Source: Agelas oroides (lineage: Eukaryota > Porifera > Demospongiae > Agelasida > Agelasidae). Taken from it: a stretch of DNA of 64,000 bases. Positions within the stretch are counted from its first letter, which is position 1; each line of letters starts with the position of its first letter. Shown here one piece after another: positions 35,201 to 53,734 of the stretch. The DNA lies in the NCBI GenBank assembly GCA_949130485.1, contig OX422183.1, forward strand, positions 18,445,934 to 18,509,933, written 5' to 3'. Both the position numbers and the translations under genes were made by a program. Below the pieces are notes generated by a model. The model worked only from the letters and a program-made list of their open reading frames with translations, was not told where the DNA came from and ran no database searches.

Positions 35201-38200
35201 TCTAAAAGAAAGAACTCAAACTTGTCGGCCATTCTCAGGTAATCTCACACTTACGCTAGCTGCTACACGCCATTTTGCTCGAATTAAATATTACTCATAA
35301 TTACGTCACCAGGGTTCAACTGAGCACGTGGTTCAGTACTTCGTAGTACAGAGGTGAGAATTGAGTGTTGGAGTTTGCAAATCTGATTTCGTGGATCAGT
35401 TGACGTGGTTGTGCTGCACTTTACATCGAACGCAATATGCATAATGTCCGCAAGAAACGAGCGCAGGACAAGCAGAACTACCTGCGAAACAAAGGGGAAA
35501 AAAAGGCAAGCGTCCTCCTATGCCTGTTATTGGAAGGACCCTGAGACGAAAAGGGCGTCCTCCCATGCCTGTTATTGGAAGGACCCTGAGACGAAAAGGG
35601 CGTCCTCCCATGCCTGTTATTGGAAGGACCCTGAGACGAAAAGGGCGTCCTCCCATGCCTGTTATTGGAAGGACCCTGAGACGAAAAGGGCGTCCTCCCA
35701 TGCCTGTTATTGGAAGGACCCTGAGACGAAAAGGGCGTCCTCCCATGCCTGTTATTGGAAGGACCCTGAGACGAAAAGGGCGTCCTCCCATGCCTGTTAT
35801 TGGAAGGACCCTGAGACGAAAAGGGCGTCCTCCCATACCCGTTATTGGGAGGACCCTGAGAAAGGAAGGGCAGCTTCCCGCATATCCTCCCATACCCGCT
35901 ATTGGGAGGACCCTGAGAAAGGAAGGGCAGCTTCCCGCATATCCTCCCATAGTAGTTATTGGAGGAACCCTGACCAAAAAAAGGGCAGCAGCTCGTATGA
36001 CTAATTTGAAGGCTGCAAAAGCCAAGCTCAAGTGGTATAGACGGTACTATGCCAGCTAGTGTTTTAACCATCAAGTACTTCATATGACTTAGAACACTAG
36101 CCACTGATATTCAATTTCAAGTTTTATTGTCAACTTTCACATTTCAAATTTGCTTGTTAATTACATGCATATAGTACACATACAATGTTTACTGCGAGTT
36201 GATGGTAGCACTTTGGCTGGTGTCTTCTTAACATCCTCCTTTTGTGTTGTCCCTGAGTCTTCATATTCCTCCAACGAAGCAAGTGGCAGCCTATTGGTAG
36301 CTTGGTATACTCAAACTCTAGTAGCACCGAGTCAACAGTGCATGGCTTCATTCCAAACTTCTGCACTAGAGGTGGCCACAGAACTGGCGGTTGTTCAGCT
36401 CCACAGACCCCTATGCGTTCGTTTCAAACCCATTTAGACTATAGCCACTCACCATGCATCAAACAGTTCTGTAATGGGGTCTTACGACTCAATACTCTGG
36501 TGACAGTCTATGGAGGGTTTTTCGGTGAACCCATTAGTAGTCCACGTGAAATGAGCACAGGATTTATAAGCTTGCATGCAAAGCCTTATTAAACTCATCT
36601 GCTTTTCACTTGGTTTTTATGAGGCTTTGCTTGGACTGTACTTCTAAACCCCCCGAAGTTTGATGTTTGGATTGACGATTTCACTTCAAAGCGTTTGAAT
36701 TTATGACAATTCTTAGCTCTTTCTACTATCATACTGTACACACCATGCATCTTCCCCTCGGCCTACCCTCCCATGTCACTTCTCTCTTACCATTCCTAAA
36801 AAGCAATACAAAAAAAAAAAAAAAGAGCAGGAACAAGTCACAAAAAAGTTTTCTGAATGAAAACAAGTGCATGTAGGGATGGAACCCTCAAAAACCAACC
36901 AAACTAGATGGGAATGACACCACAACAATTTCACACCATCCCTACATCTTGTGCCATTTTGCCAACTATGCACACCAGTAAACTCTCTAGCCTATTCACA
37001 CCCACTAAATGAATACTAGCTGTAGTTAGCGCTGCTCATTCCACAGCCTTTTACATAAAGACAATCCATATCTGCCATGTTCAGCAGCAATAAAATTTCA
37101 CAACATAACTTACTCCAACAGACCCAGCTCATGCACTCGACAGTTTCTGCATTCAAGACTAGTCTCACAAGCCAGACCCTTTCCGTTCCACAGTGCAGAT
37201 CGCTTTCAGTATCGGCACGCAGAGGAAGGCACTAAGAATCGTCATAAATGCTTTGAAGTGAAATTGTAAATCCAAACATCAAACTTCTTCCCTCTGTGTG
37301 CCGCATACTGAAAGCGATCGGTGCTGCGCAGAAAGGGTCTGGCTTGCAAGACTAATTCAAGACAGACCATACCTGCCATTCTCAGCATAGCAACTACATC
37401 ACAGCCACCCACAACATAACTCACCCCCCATGCACATCAACATGCACTCCATACCCAGCACTACCCATCCCACTGCCTTCCACAACCCTCCTATGAACAC
37501 AACTAACAAACACAAAGCATAGTTGGCAAAATGGCACAAGATGTAGGGATGGTGTGAAATTGTTGTGGTGTCATTCCCATCTAGTTTGGTTGGTTTTTGA
37601 GGGTTCCATCCCTACATGCACTTGTTTTCATTCAGAAAACTTTTTTGTGACTTTAATATATTATATCATGATATAACCCTAACCCCACCTCTCCCAATAC
37701 ACCTTGGCCCCCCCAATCCAAAATTGGTTCCTACTCCACTGCATACATTTCCTTATTTTTCAGTGATCTCTGCTGTTACTCAAGAACATCTACCATTATT
37801 GGCAATTGTTCTTGCTGCAGTTGGTGTCCTTGTACTGATGCAGGTAATTGCTTGACCTAACTCTACATGTGTTCCCACTGATTTATAATTTAGTTGCCGG
37901 TGGCTAAAATGTTTTATTTTGCTACATTGACACAAATCTATGAAACCATCCCACAAGGAGAGATATAACTTTTATGCTACCCATTATCTAAGAAACACCA
38001 CTTTAGAAGAGAGATCAGTAACATTCTTATTATGTTATGCATAGTAATGGTATATCATGAACTTATGTACATGATGGTTCATTGATTAGTATACTAAGTA
38101 CAGTAGGACACATAATTATAATGTTAGAACTCACAGGTGCAAATGCATGTATTCATGCACTGTATTATATCATTTCTCATCTCTACAGGAGGACTTCTAA
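26196..38200 (+). CDS. Gene B: Ig-FN3-LDLa single-pass membrane protein
   Basis: Seven exons (26196-26204, 28782-28833, 30729-31064, 31187-31492, 32483-32593, 37764-37843, 38189-38200) give a 301-residue frame with GT/AG borders throughout. Residues 1-20 form a signal peptide ([18 protein letters not shown]). Then come an Ig-like domain (about 21-132), FN3-like domain (133-234), LDLa repeat (235-271) with six Cys and the [13 protein letters not shown] calcium signature, a membrane segment (272-298) and E-D-F-stop. The cytoplasmic part is nearly absent, so signalling would need partners or PDZ binding (inference). The start was chosen because ATG-GCC-CTG and its donor are conserved in gene C. 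Intron 5 (32594-37763) is full of repeats and could hide alternative exons. Confidence 0.77.
28782..28833 (+). CDS. Gene B exon 2: signal peptide
   Basis: Acceptor tctttctgcag, then [17 protein letters not shown], hydrophobic as expected for a signal peptide. Donor GTAATG, phase 0 in and 1 out. Confidence 0.75.
28945..29110 (+). repeat. tRNA-derived SINE flanked by an inverted copy of its own 3' part
   Basis: At 29018-29090 the A box (TGGCTCAGTGG) and B box (GGTTCGACTCC) are intact. D, anticodon (CTGGC/GCCAG) and T (CTGGG/CCCAG) arms can all form. Acceptor-stem pairing is imperfect. The left side, about 28945-28985, is the inverse of 29065-29105. Confidence 0.75.
29533..30025. mobile_element. 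hAT-like non-autonomous element (493 bp)
   Basis: Perfect 14-bp terminal inverted repeats CAGGGCCGTAGCCA/TGGCTACGGCCCTG, flanked by AGAGT on both sides (29528-29532 and 30026-30030). The interior has GGGGGGCATGCCCC-type sequence also seen near 31945 and 60370. End sequence resembles hAT; a 5-bp duplication would fit a hAT subgroup (inference). Confidence 0.75.
30424..30632. repeat. 40-bp minisatellite, five copies
   Basis: Unit GGTTGTCTGCYGGGATGTAC...GAAGGCCATGGTTGCCAT, with one copy carrying an extra GGTTGCCAT. Located 100 bp upstream of the gene B Ig exon. Confidence 0.92.
30729..31064 (+). CDS. Gene B exon 3: Ig-like domain
   Basis: Encodes [20 protein letters not shown] as the first Cys/Trp half, and [13 protein letters not shown] as the second Cys. 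Phase 1-1. Similar in pattern to gene C exon 3 (ACPGETVTYTCTVNQGIALEW). Confidence 0.82.
31187..31492 (+). CDS. Gene B exon 4: FN3-like domain
   Basis: Starts [14 protein letters not shown], then [10 protein letters not shown] (strand B/C tryptophan) and [12 protein letters not shown] near the end. It contains a 14-residue in-frame tandem duplication, [14 protein letters not shown] then [14 protein letters not shown]. Phase 1-1. Confidence 0.78.
32483..32593 (+). CDS. Gene B exon 5: LDLa domain
   Basis: [20 protein letters not shown] followed by [16 protein letters not shown]: six cysteines and the acidic calcium-binding cluster. Acceptor ttcttatag, donor GTAAGT, phase 1-1. Confidence 0.92.
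33588..34608. repeat. 62-bp minisatellite, about 16 copies
   Basis: Unit contains GGGCTGTACAGCAATGTCAG, GAAGGGTGGCTGGGGTGTGA and GCGCTTACTGTGTGTG. Lies in intron 5 of gene B. Confidence 0.95.
34750..34832. repeat. G/C-run low-complexity palindromic stretch
   Basis: CCCCCCCAATAAT occurs twice, separated by GGGGGGGCC runs; matches CCCCCCAATCC near 37708. Confidence 0.6.
35444..36004 (+). CDS. ORF of tandem 15-residue repeats ([15 protein letters not shown])
   Basis: [14 protein letters not shown] leads into eight to ten 15-residue repeats of [15 protein letters not shown], then diverged units with [13 protein letters not shown] and a stop at 36002-36004. The DNA unit is 45 bp, so all frames stay open. 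This frame is preferred because the diverged right-hand units keep the Y-W-x-(D/N)-P pattern despite base changes. Basic Y-x-x-D-P-E-K repeats occur in transposon-encoded proteins of marine invertebrates (known from memory, not checked). It lies on the sense strand inside gene B intron 5, probably part of a mobile element starting near 34879. Confidence 0.45.
   Translation: MSARNERRTSRTTCETKGKKRQASSYACYWKDPETKRASSHACYWKDPETKRASSHACYWKDPETKRASSHACYWKDPETKRASSHACYWKDPETKRASSHACYWKDPETKRASSHACYWKDPETKRASSHTRYWEDPEKGRAASRISSHTRYWEDPEKGRAASRISSHSSYWRNPDQKKGSSSYD
35518..35965. repeat. 45-bp minisatellite, about 10 copies
   Basis: Core unit TGCCTGTTATTGGAAGGACC plus CTGAGACGAAAAGGGCGTCC. The first seven copies are almost identical; the last three carry insertions. 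Confidence 0.95.
36836..36970. repeat. Left arm of a long inverted repeat
   Basis: A 135-bp arm, inverse of 37518-37652. It contains a small unit bounded by TGTAGGGATGG and CCATCCCTACA plus matching outer sequence, the same design as 15184/15638. Confidence 0.88.
37160..37354. mobile_element. 195-bp TAGTCTC-family MITE, perfect 9-bp duplication
   Basis: TAGTCTCACAAGCCAGACCC at left, GGGTCTGGCTTGCAAGACTA at right. Identical flanks ATTCAAGAC at 37151-37159 and 37355-37363. It lies in the spacer between the two inverted arms. Confidence 0.9.
37518..37652. repeat. Right arm of the long inverted repeat
   Basis: Inverse of 36836-36970. Ends 111 bp before the gene B TM exon. Confidence 0.88.
37764..37843 (+). 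CDS. Gene B exon 6: membrane segment
   Basis: Encodes [20 protein letters not shown] and VLVLMQ. Acceptor ccttatttttcag, donor GTAATT, phase 1 in and 0 out, joining directly to E-D-F-stop. Unrelated in detail to the TM1-TM4 exons of A and C apart from an LA.VGVL-like core resembling TM1. Confidence 0.72.
38189..38200 (+). CDS. Gene B terminal coding exon (E-D-F-stop)
   Basis: GAGGACTTCTAA after acceptor catctctacag; homologue of 22687-22698. Confidence 0.78.
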   Translation, partial: EDF

Positions 38201-39419
38201 AGAATAATATAGACACAGTCAACTAAAACTCACAATTACTATATGTTAGCTAGTTGAATTTCAAAGTGACACTAAAGTATAGCTAAATATAATCTATTTG
38301 TGTTTTTCTACATGTAGCTTCTTTCCAAGTTTTCTTCCTTATTAATGATGACTTTGTGATGAAGTGCTCACTGTGTATAATCACATAGTGCATAAAATGA
38401 TTATTAAAAGACTTGCAGTGTTTGAGCATAAAGGCAGAAAGAGTATAGGCAGTTGATTTAAGCCTATACTTCTATAGAGCCCAATAATCTCTCTTGTTAA
38501 CCATTAAAATCTCATTCCTTAAAATCTCATTCCTTAGATATCATGATCATTGATCACAGTGCATGACCATACTGCATATGGATGCAACAGAACTTTAGCT
38601 AATAATCTTATCATAATGCAGGGGGTTCTATAACATGTACATGTACATGTATGTATACAAAAAAATTAGGAGGGGCAGTGTAGGATGGAGCAATTGGAGT
38701 AGCATGTATGGAGAATTGACACACTAAGTCTTGGTATACCATGGGATTGTTTGCAATGAGCACTCAGTACATGCTATATAATTAACATTCATAGGTAGTT
38801 GCCATATATGCATGCAACAATCAACGAACCACATCTCCCTTATAAAACAGGCCTAGATGTTATGCAAAGTCACCCACTGCGCAGGACGCGTTTCGGCCAA
38901 TGCATGCAAGTCCTGGGGTGCTGTCCACTGCATAACCACTTGTATTGCATAGCATGTGACATGCACTGACCGTGTGTAAATACAAAGCCTGTGACAACTC
39001 TCTGGGCTTATATGTACTTAGCTGGTTTAGCTCTCACCAAATAGGGTGCTGTTTATTATGTCTCAACGTAAGGCAATCAATGTGATGCCATAGATAGTAG
39101 ATTGTACTGGATATTTAGTTAGCTATTACGTACAGTCTTCATTAAGTTAGGGATTGGCAGTTCTATCTCGGTGAGTTTATCAAAGAGTGGTCGCCTCTAT
39201 ATGCATGATATTGCAGAACTAGCTGTGGCTTATTGCTCTATACACCATTTAAACTATGACATGGCATCTTCCCAGTTTGCCGGTCACAGGGCATTTTACT
39301 GTGTGGTTATATGTCAGTATAGCAAAATTAATGCGTTTTGGGCAGTTTGAAGAGCCAGTTTTGATCTCTAGCAAAATTGTGTGATAATTGCTGTACGTGT
39401 AGAATATACCTTGATGTAC

Positions 39420-39840
39420 TTGCAAGAAGTAGGTGTATAGATAGATAGATGGATGGATGGATGGATGGATGGATGGATGGATGGATGGATGGATGGATGG
39501 ATGGATGGATGGATGGATGGATAGATAGATAGATAGATAGATAGATAGAGAGATAGATAGATGAAATTTTCATTTGAAACAGGAAATGCCTCATCAGCAC
39601 TTGTGCCGGTCTACCTGAGGGTCCTGCACATAGTAACTTTACAGAACACAAGCTCCAAGACTAAGAGTTACAAAACAACAAAACAAAACAATTGGTAGAG
39701 TTTATGAAGATTGAAGCAGATGCTCCCGAAGAGCCTGCCTAAATGGTTCTTTAGAGCCCTGGGAAGTTTGTTCCATAGGTAAGCCCCATTGAACTGAAAT
39801 GCACTGTGTTCCATAGAGTAGCTATACACACTATATATAA
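39420..39840 (-). mobile_element. LINE 3' fragment, duplicate copy, with (GGAT)n/(GATA)n tail
   Basis: Same fragment as 23640-24000, further eroded (an 18-bp deletion near 39752). The tail has expanded into about 18 GGAT plus several GATA units, 39449-39560. Confidence 0.6.
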
Positions 39841-40146
39841 TTTATACATATAATTATATATATATATGTCTATGGTGCAACAGTGTGGTCTACATGCCTG
39901 TGAAGTTACCTTCTAAACTGCTACAGTAGCTATGGCATGGATCACTATCACAGTCACCTTCAGTATGATGATTATTTCCCAACAGCTGGTAGGTGATTTC
40001 ACACATTAGTGTTGCATGGGTACAGCATCATTGTGTGAGACAATTCACCAGGCTGTGATCTATAATATGGACTTATTGCATGAAGTGTCAACCATCACCA
40101 CTGGTATCCTAGTCATGACCAAACACACACTTCAACACAATACAGA

Positions 40147-40749
40147 ATGGCAACTCCAATATGCAATGTTGACTCCTGGAGGAAACCACTCACAGCAATA
40201 CAAATAGCAGAACTCCAGCCAGAATGGGACAAAGATAACAAGAGTAATGGACTTCTTCCACCAGATGCTCCTCCTACACAAGCACTTCCAGACAGAACAC
40301 AGTGTTCTGTATCAAAACACACACCAACAGGAGGGAACACATCATCAGCAGTTCGCTACCACTCCATAACAGCTCAAAGACAAGCAACCACTACACATGC
40401 ACATCAACAACGTGCCATTAAGAACAGAGACAAGTTGTGTGCCAAGCGACAACTTAAGCTAGATATATACGTAAAAAGAGTTCCCATGAAATACAAGGCA
40501 GCAACAGATTCAGAAGACAGTAAACGATGCACCATCAAAAACAAAGACAAGCTGTGTTCCACAAAACAACTTAAGCTGGATAAATATTTCAAGAAAGTCC
40601 ACACTGAGTACAAGGCAGTGACAGACTCGGAGGACAGTGAATGTGATTGTCCGATCCGCACATACTTCATTTGTCATCACAGTGGACGCATTCCATTGCA
40701 CACACCACCTGAAGAACACACTTCTCATTGTAAATCTGCATATTGCTAA
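40147..40749 (+). CDS. 200-residue hypothetical ORF with an internal repeat
   Basis: The frame starts MATPICNVDSWRKPLTAIQ and contains a proline-rich stretch (LLPPDAPPTQALPDRTQC). Two tandem units of about 38 residues follow: IKNRDKLCAKRQLKLDIYVK through KAATDSEDSKR, and IKNKDKLCSTKQLKLDKYFK through KAVTDSEDSE. It is basic, with no membrane segment or known domain. The intergenic copy at 24249 has a stop and frameshifts, so only this copy is intact. It lies between genes B and C and may be a young gene, a transposon-derived ORF or a non-coding remnant. Confidence 0.4.
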   Translation: MATPICNVDSWRKPLTAIQIAELQPEWDKDNKSNGLLPPDAPPTQALPDRTQCSVSKHTPTGGNTSSAVRYHSITAQRQATTTHAHQQRAIKNRDKLCAKRQLKLDIYVKRVPMKYKAATDSEDSKRCTIKNKDKLCSTKQLKLDKYFKKVHTEYKAVTDSEDSECDCPIRTYFICHHSGRIPLHTPPEEHTSHCKSAYC

Positions 40750-41469
40750 AATAAAGTGGAGTAACCACTCACTATCTGCATGCCACGACCAAATTAATAA
40801 GGTAATATCGTACAACCCACACACCTTCTTTGGTAAATGGAGGGGGATTGGTGGCAAACATAGATCTCTCTCATACGTGTACATCTCTACAACTGTAAAG
40901 AGGGGAATGATCACTGACCTAGGTGGCTACCATAACAAAAATTGCAGAGCCCATGAAGTGGGCCCATAGCTGCAGGTAATAATATTGTGGTCCCGGCCTT
41001 CAATGGCCCTGGGAACAAGGATAATAATTTACAGTCTCTAAACCCTATATCCTGCTGCCCATGCAACAAGCTACATGCCTTATGGTCATGAACATGCAAG
41101 TCATGACAGCTTTGTTTGCAAGGAAGAAACCTACAAAATCCAGGGTTCTAGCTATGTTATGGTAACTTTTGTGAGGATGTAGAGACTGCATCTCTACAAA
41201 TTATTAACATGTTTTGCTTGCTTGTAGCTATAGTCATGTGACTGCTTGTGATATTAATTGACTGACATGCACCTAGGGCAGGCAGGGATGCTGTTGTCTG
41301 TTTGAACACTGGTTGCACAATCAAGGCAGTGATGCTGCTGTCCAGTTGCACAATAAGGCCGCGGGCGGGATCCTGTTGTCCGGTTGCACAATAAGGTAGG
41401 GGCAACAGCATCCAGCCTGTCTTAGTAATCGTTGTCTGGTTGCGCCACCCATAATTCCCGCTGGCTGCT

Positions 41470-41665
41470 GGGTCGGTTGGCGTTGCGCAACCGGATGTCC
41501 CGTAGCGCAACCGGGTATATGTTAGCTATCGGTCGGAACATCACCATCTAGGGTGACGCCACCGGAATTGCGAAAAGATCTACAAACGAGCTCGAGCTAC
41601 CTTATTGCAAGAGCTCCAGAGCGACGAATAGTTGGTTCACAAAAGCAGAAGCGATTGAGACAATA
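41470..41665 (+). promoter_or_regulatory. Gene C promoter and 5' UTR, conserved with gene B
   Basis: See 26000-26195. Conservation is stronger here (last ~100 bp before ATG) than in the following intron, suggesting constraint or recency. Confidence 0.6.
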
Positions 41666-50871
<9,206 letters not shown>

Positions 50872-51062
50872 GGAGTAACATGAACACAGTTTGTATAGAC
50901 TAAACTCTCACAGTTAGATGGTTGAGTAGTTTCTAGTTAAACTTATACATAAACTCAGCACTTTATGCTGTCATGCAGGATGGTATGAAAGATTGTTGCC
51001 TATTTTAACTGATTAACAACCAAGACTGCACTTTATGAGGGTGCTACTCATTGGAGGGGGTT

Positions 51063-51068
51063 AATAAA
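51063..51068 (+). terminator. Possible polyadenylation signal of gene C
   Basis: AATAAA 192 bp after the stop codon. Confidence 0.45.
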
Positions 51069-51243
51069 TATTATTGTGTCATTTTGCTGCAAGTACAAAC
51101 TATTGGTGAATCTACAAACTAAGGCAGCAGGTATTGTATTACTCATTGTTCAAGCTCTTCAGGCTTGGTATCCAATCACATACACCTGACAAACTGCCCC
51201 CCTCCCTGATTCTGGTCCAGAGAACTGAGCATTCAGGGTTAGG

Positions 51244-51537
51244 TCATGCAGGTGTCACTGGAAACCACATGTTTTCAGAGTTGTAAGACAAAGCATCTTG
51301 CTGATACATGCGGCCATACAGGTACTTCTTGTACTCCAGCACACCATCAGTGGTCCACACAGCCACTTCTAGATCATCATTCCTGTCAGTATTATATCCT
51401 GTCTGTAGAGTAATATAGATCAAGACCTCTTTGGCTGAACCTGGTACACCAGCAGCTGTGAGGTTGAATCTTTGGATTGAAGATGGTTTATTGAGGTCCA
51501 CATCACCAAGATTAGTTTTAGCAATCGGCTGCCATGC
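51244..51537 (-). CDS. Gene D terminal exon, unidentified secreted or binding domain
   Basis: On the minus strand, acceptor tgattccttag is followed by AWQPIAKTNLGDVDLNKPSS and a continuous 97-codon frame containing VLIYITLQTGYNTDRNDDLE, VAVWTTDGVLEYKKYLYG and MWFPVTPA-stop. The alternating hydrophobic/polar pattern suggests a beta-rich domain. No cysteine, no membrane segment. Exon start phase 0. Upstream exons should lie above 51540 on the minus strand, but I could not identify any with confidence. It converges with gene C, the two stop codons lying about 370 bp apart. Confidence 0.55.
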   Translation of the reverse strand, partial: AWQPIAKTNLGDVDLNKPSSIQRFNLTAAGVPGSAKEVLIYITLQTGYNTDRNDDLEVAVWTTDGVLEYKKYLYGRMYQQDALSYNSENMWFPVTPA

Positions 51538-51884
51538 CTAAGGAATCAAGTACATGTTTTATTATTACCAGATCATATGATAGACTATAGAATCAATCCA
51601 CAAGGCCAACATACACTTGTATAGATACAAGTCATATTTGCCTATGCTGCAATGACCAGGAGGCAGAATCAACTCCAAACACTGAACTAGCTCACTGTAT
51701 AGCAAAGTTAAATTCATAGCATCTGAGCATTCCACTTACCATTCTGGTAGTTTGCTTGTAAATTCAAAAAAGGCAGTCTGCTCAGAACTATATAGCTAGT
51801 TAAACTGCAGCAGTGAATCAGCTTTTGACATACACAGGGAAATACATTCCAACACACTTCTTTATATACACAATTATCACAAAC

Positions 51885-52018
51885 ATCACTACCAGGTGAT
51901 GTTTGTGACTGACAATTACCGCTACCAGGTAGTGATGTTTGTGACTGACAATTACCACTACCAGGTAGTGATGTTTGTGACTGACAATTGCCACAAACAT
52001 CACTACCAAGTGGTGATG
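51885..52018. repeat. 36-bp minisatellite, about 3.5 copies
   Basis: Unit GTTTGTGACTGACAATTACC plus CTACCAGGTAGTGAT at 51901, 51937 and 51973; the last part is inverted (CACAAACATCACTACC). Confidence 0.85.
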
Positions 52019-52504
52019 TTCACTATTTAGTTTTTTCAGAATAATTTATTTTGCTAACTGCATGCATACGAAAACCAGAGAGGAAGCTTCCCAGACATTT
52101 TACAACCATGATCTTGCAGATATAGTAACCACTGAACAGCTTTGAAAGGAGTACACCTGTATGTATCAAAGACCACGCAATAACAACCATGATCTTACAG
52201 ATATTGTAAACACTGAACATCTGTGAGAATCACCACAAATAATCTCCCACCTTCTGCAAGGGGGTTTGATTATAGTGGATGCCCGTGGATAATTGATGAT
52301 TTAATGAGTCAAATCCCCATCTTGCTCCACTATAGCCAATACGGGTGGCAGTGGCGCATAACATTGATAGGTGCATAAACAGGAAGCTGGGTGGGAGGGA
52401 TGTAGAAGTGAAATATGTAAACAAAGCCAGCTACCTTCTAAAGAACAGACTTGGTTCAAATACCTCCAGACATATATATATCTATATCTATACGTTACAG
52501 ATAA

Positions 52505-52594
52505 ACCACTGTAGACAGGGATTTATGGTCCATAAACCACCAGAGCCCGAGGGCGAGGGTTGTTTATGGACCATAAATCCCTGTCTACTGTGGT
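52505..52594. mobile_element. Fold-back palindrome with CCCGAGGGCGAGGG loop
   Basis: CCACTGTAGACAGGGATTTA pairs with TAAATCCCTGTCTACTGTGG; the loop carries GAGCCCGAGGGCGAGGG. Confidence 0.8.
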
Positions 52595-52660
52595 ATATTC
52601 TCCACTCTTATTGGTCCTTGTTGTTATTAGTAAATACACATGGTAGTTTTCACTGTAAAT

Positions 52661-52771
52661 AAATATAGGTTAGAAACCGCAGTGAGGTATCTACGTGTAT
52701 TGGAAGACCGAGGGCGTAGCCCGAGGGCTTCCATACACGTAGATACCGAAACTAAGGTTTCTAACCTATTT
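52661..52771. mobile_element. Second fold-back palindrome with related loop
   Basis: AATATAGGTTAGAAACC pairs with GGTTTCTAACCTATT; inner arms ATCTACGTGTATGGAAG pair; loop CCGAGGGCGTAGCCCGAGGG resembles that of 52505-52594 although the arms differ. Confidence 0.8.
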
Positions 52772-52879
52772 AGACATACTATTCATGCTTTTGACCAATC
52801 AGATTTCTTGTAATACGTCATGTGACTTGGTTGTGGCGCGTGTTGGTTCAGTTCTTGGCTTCATTCAGTTCGATCGAGG

Positions 52880-53734
52880 ATGATGGCGTCTGGGCTATGG
52901 GTCGGAGATGTACCCCCAGAGTTGGCGGAGGTGTCTGTGGGCGAACTCGCTTCCTTAGATGACGAGTCGTTTTGGAAGTTAGCAGCGTCGCAATACGACG
53001 ATCACGAGTTCGATTCGTTCGACGTCGACAATGGGTTTTGGCACGAAGCATCGCAGCAGACCGCAAATATCATGGATGATGGCGAAGAAAAGAGCGCCTC
53101 AAAGGGATCATCTCGTTTTGCTAAACCCGAGACAATGGAGAATTTGCAACGAATTGTTGACGGTGCCGAACCGGCAAAGACAAGAAACCAGACCGACTTG
53201 GCCGTACGCACGTGGATGAGTTGGAGACTAGCCAGGATCCAAGCAGCACAACCAAACGATGAAATGCCACCAAGGTTGACGCAAATGTTGAAGTCCGAAC
53301 TGTGCAAATGGTTGTTCTTTGTGGTGGAGGTGCGCAGGCAGGATAGTAAGCGCTATCCAGGAGCCATGTTGCAAGGGATACTCTGTGGCATTCAGCACCA
53401 TGTGCGAAAGCAGAAGCCTAGTCAAGCTAGTGAGACTATTGACTTTTTCAGCGATCCGGAGTTCAAGTTTCTGAGGGATGTTCTTGATGCGCAAATGAAG
53501 GATCTGCGTTCGCATGGTGTCGGAAGTAGTAAGAAGCAAGCTGAACACTGTTGGTATGACTGCAAACCAGTGGGTCATAACCCTTTAGGAAATACTGTGT
53601 GCCGCTTGTGTAGAAAAGCTGAGATACCTGGTTATAAAACCAATCATTCGTTAAGGGTTTCTGCAGCGACCAGACTTTTTAAAAAAAATGTGGACGAACA
53701 ATTGACCCCAAAGTTCTCCAGTTCAGCAACCTAA
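52880..53734 (+). pseudogene. Crypton/DUF3504-like tyrosine recombinase, internally deleted
   Basis: A 284-residue intronless frame. N-terminal 60 residues are acidic. Then RFAKPETMENLQRIVDGAEP, TWMSWRLARIQAA, PPRLTQMLKSELCKWLFFVV, EVRRQDSKRYPGAMLQGILC, FFSDPEFKFLRDVLDAQMKD and GVGSSKKQAEHCW follow the order and spacing of the DUF3504 domain of KIAA1958/ZMYM/QRICH1-type proteins, derived from Crypton recombinases. Immediately after KQAE the frame jumps to the C-terminal section (YDCKPVGHN, YKTNHSLRVSAATRLFKKNV), so the middle of the catalytic domain is missing. The H-S-L-R motif is present but the frame ends before the expected final G-H and catalytic Tyr. Inactive relic, or a spliced-out middle. 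Confidence 0.7.

Noticed and set aside
35396..36104. Minus-strand and other-frame 180-211 residue ORFs over the 45-bp repeat
   Set aside because: Open only because the repeat unit is a multiple of three; diverged units keep the Y-W-x-(D/N)-P pattern only in the + frame starting at 35444.
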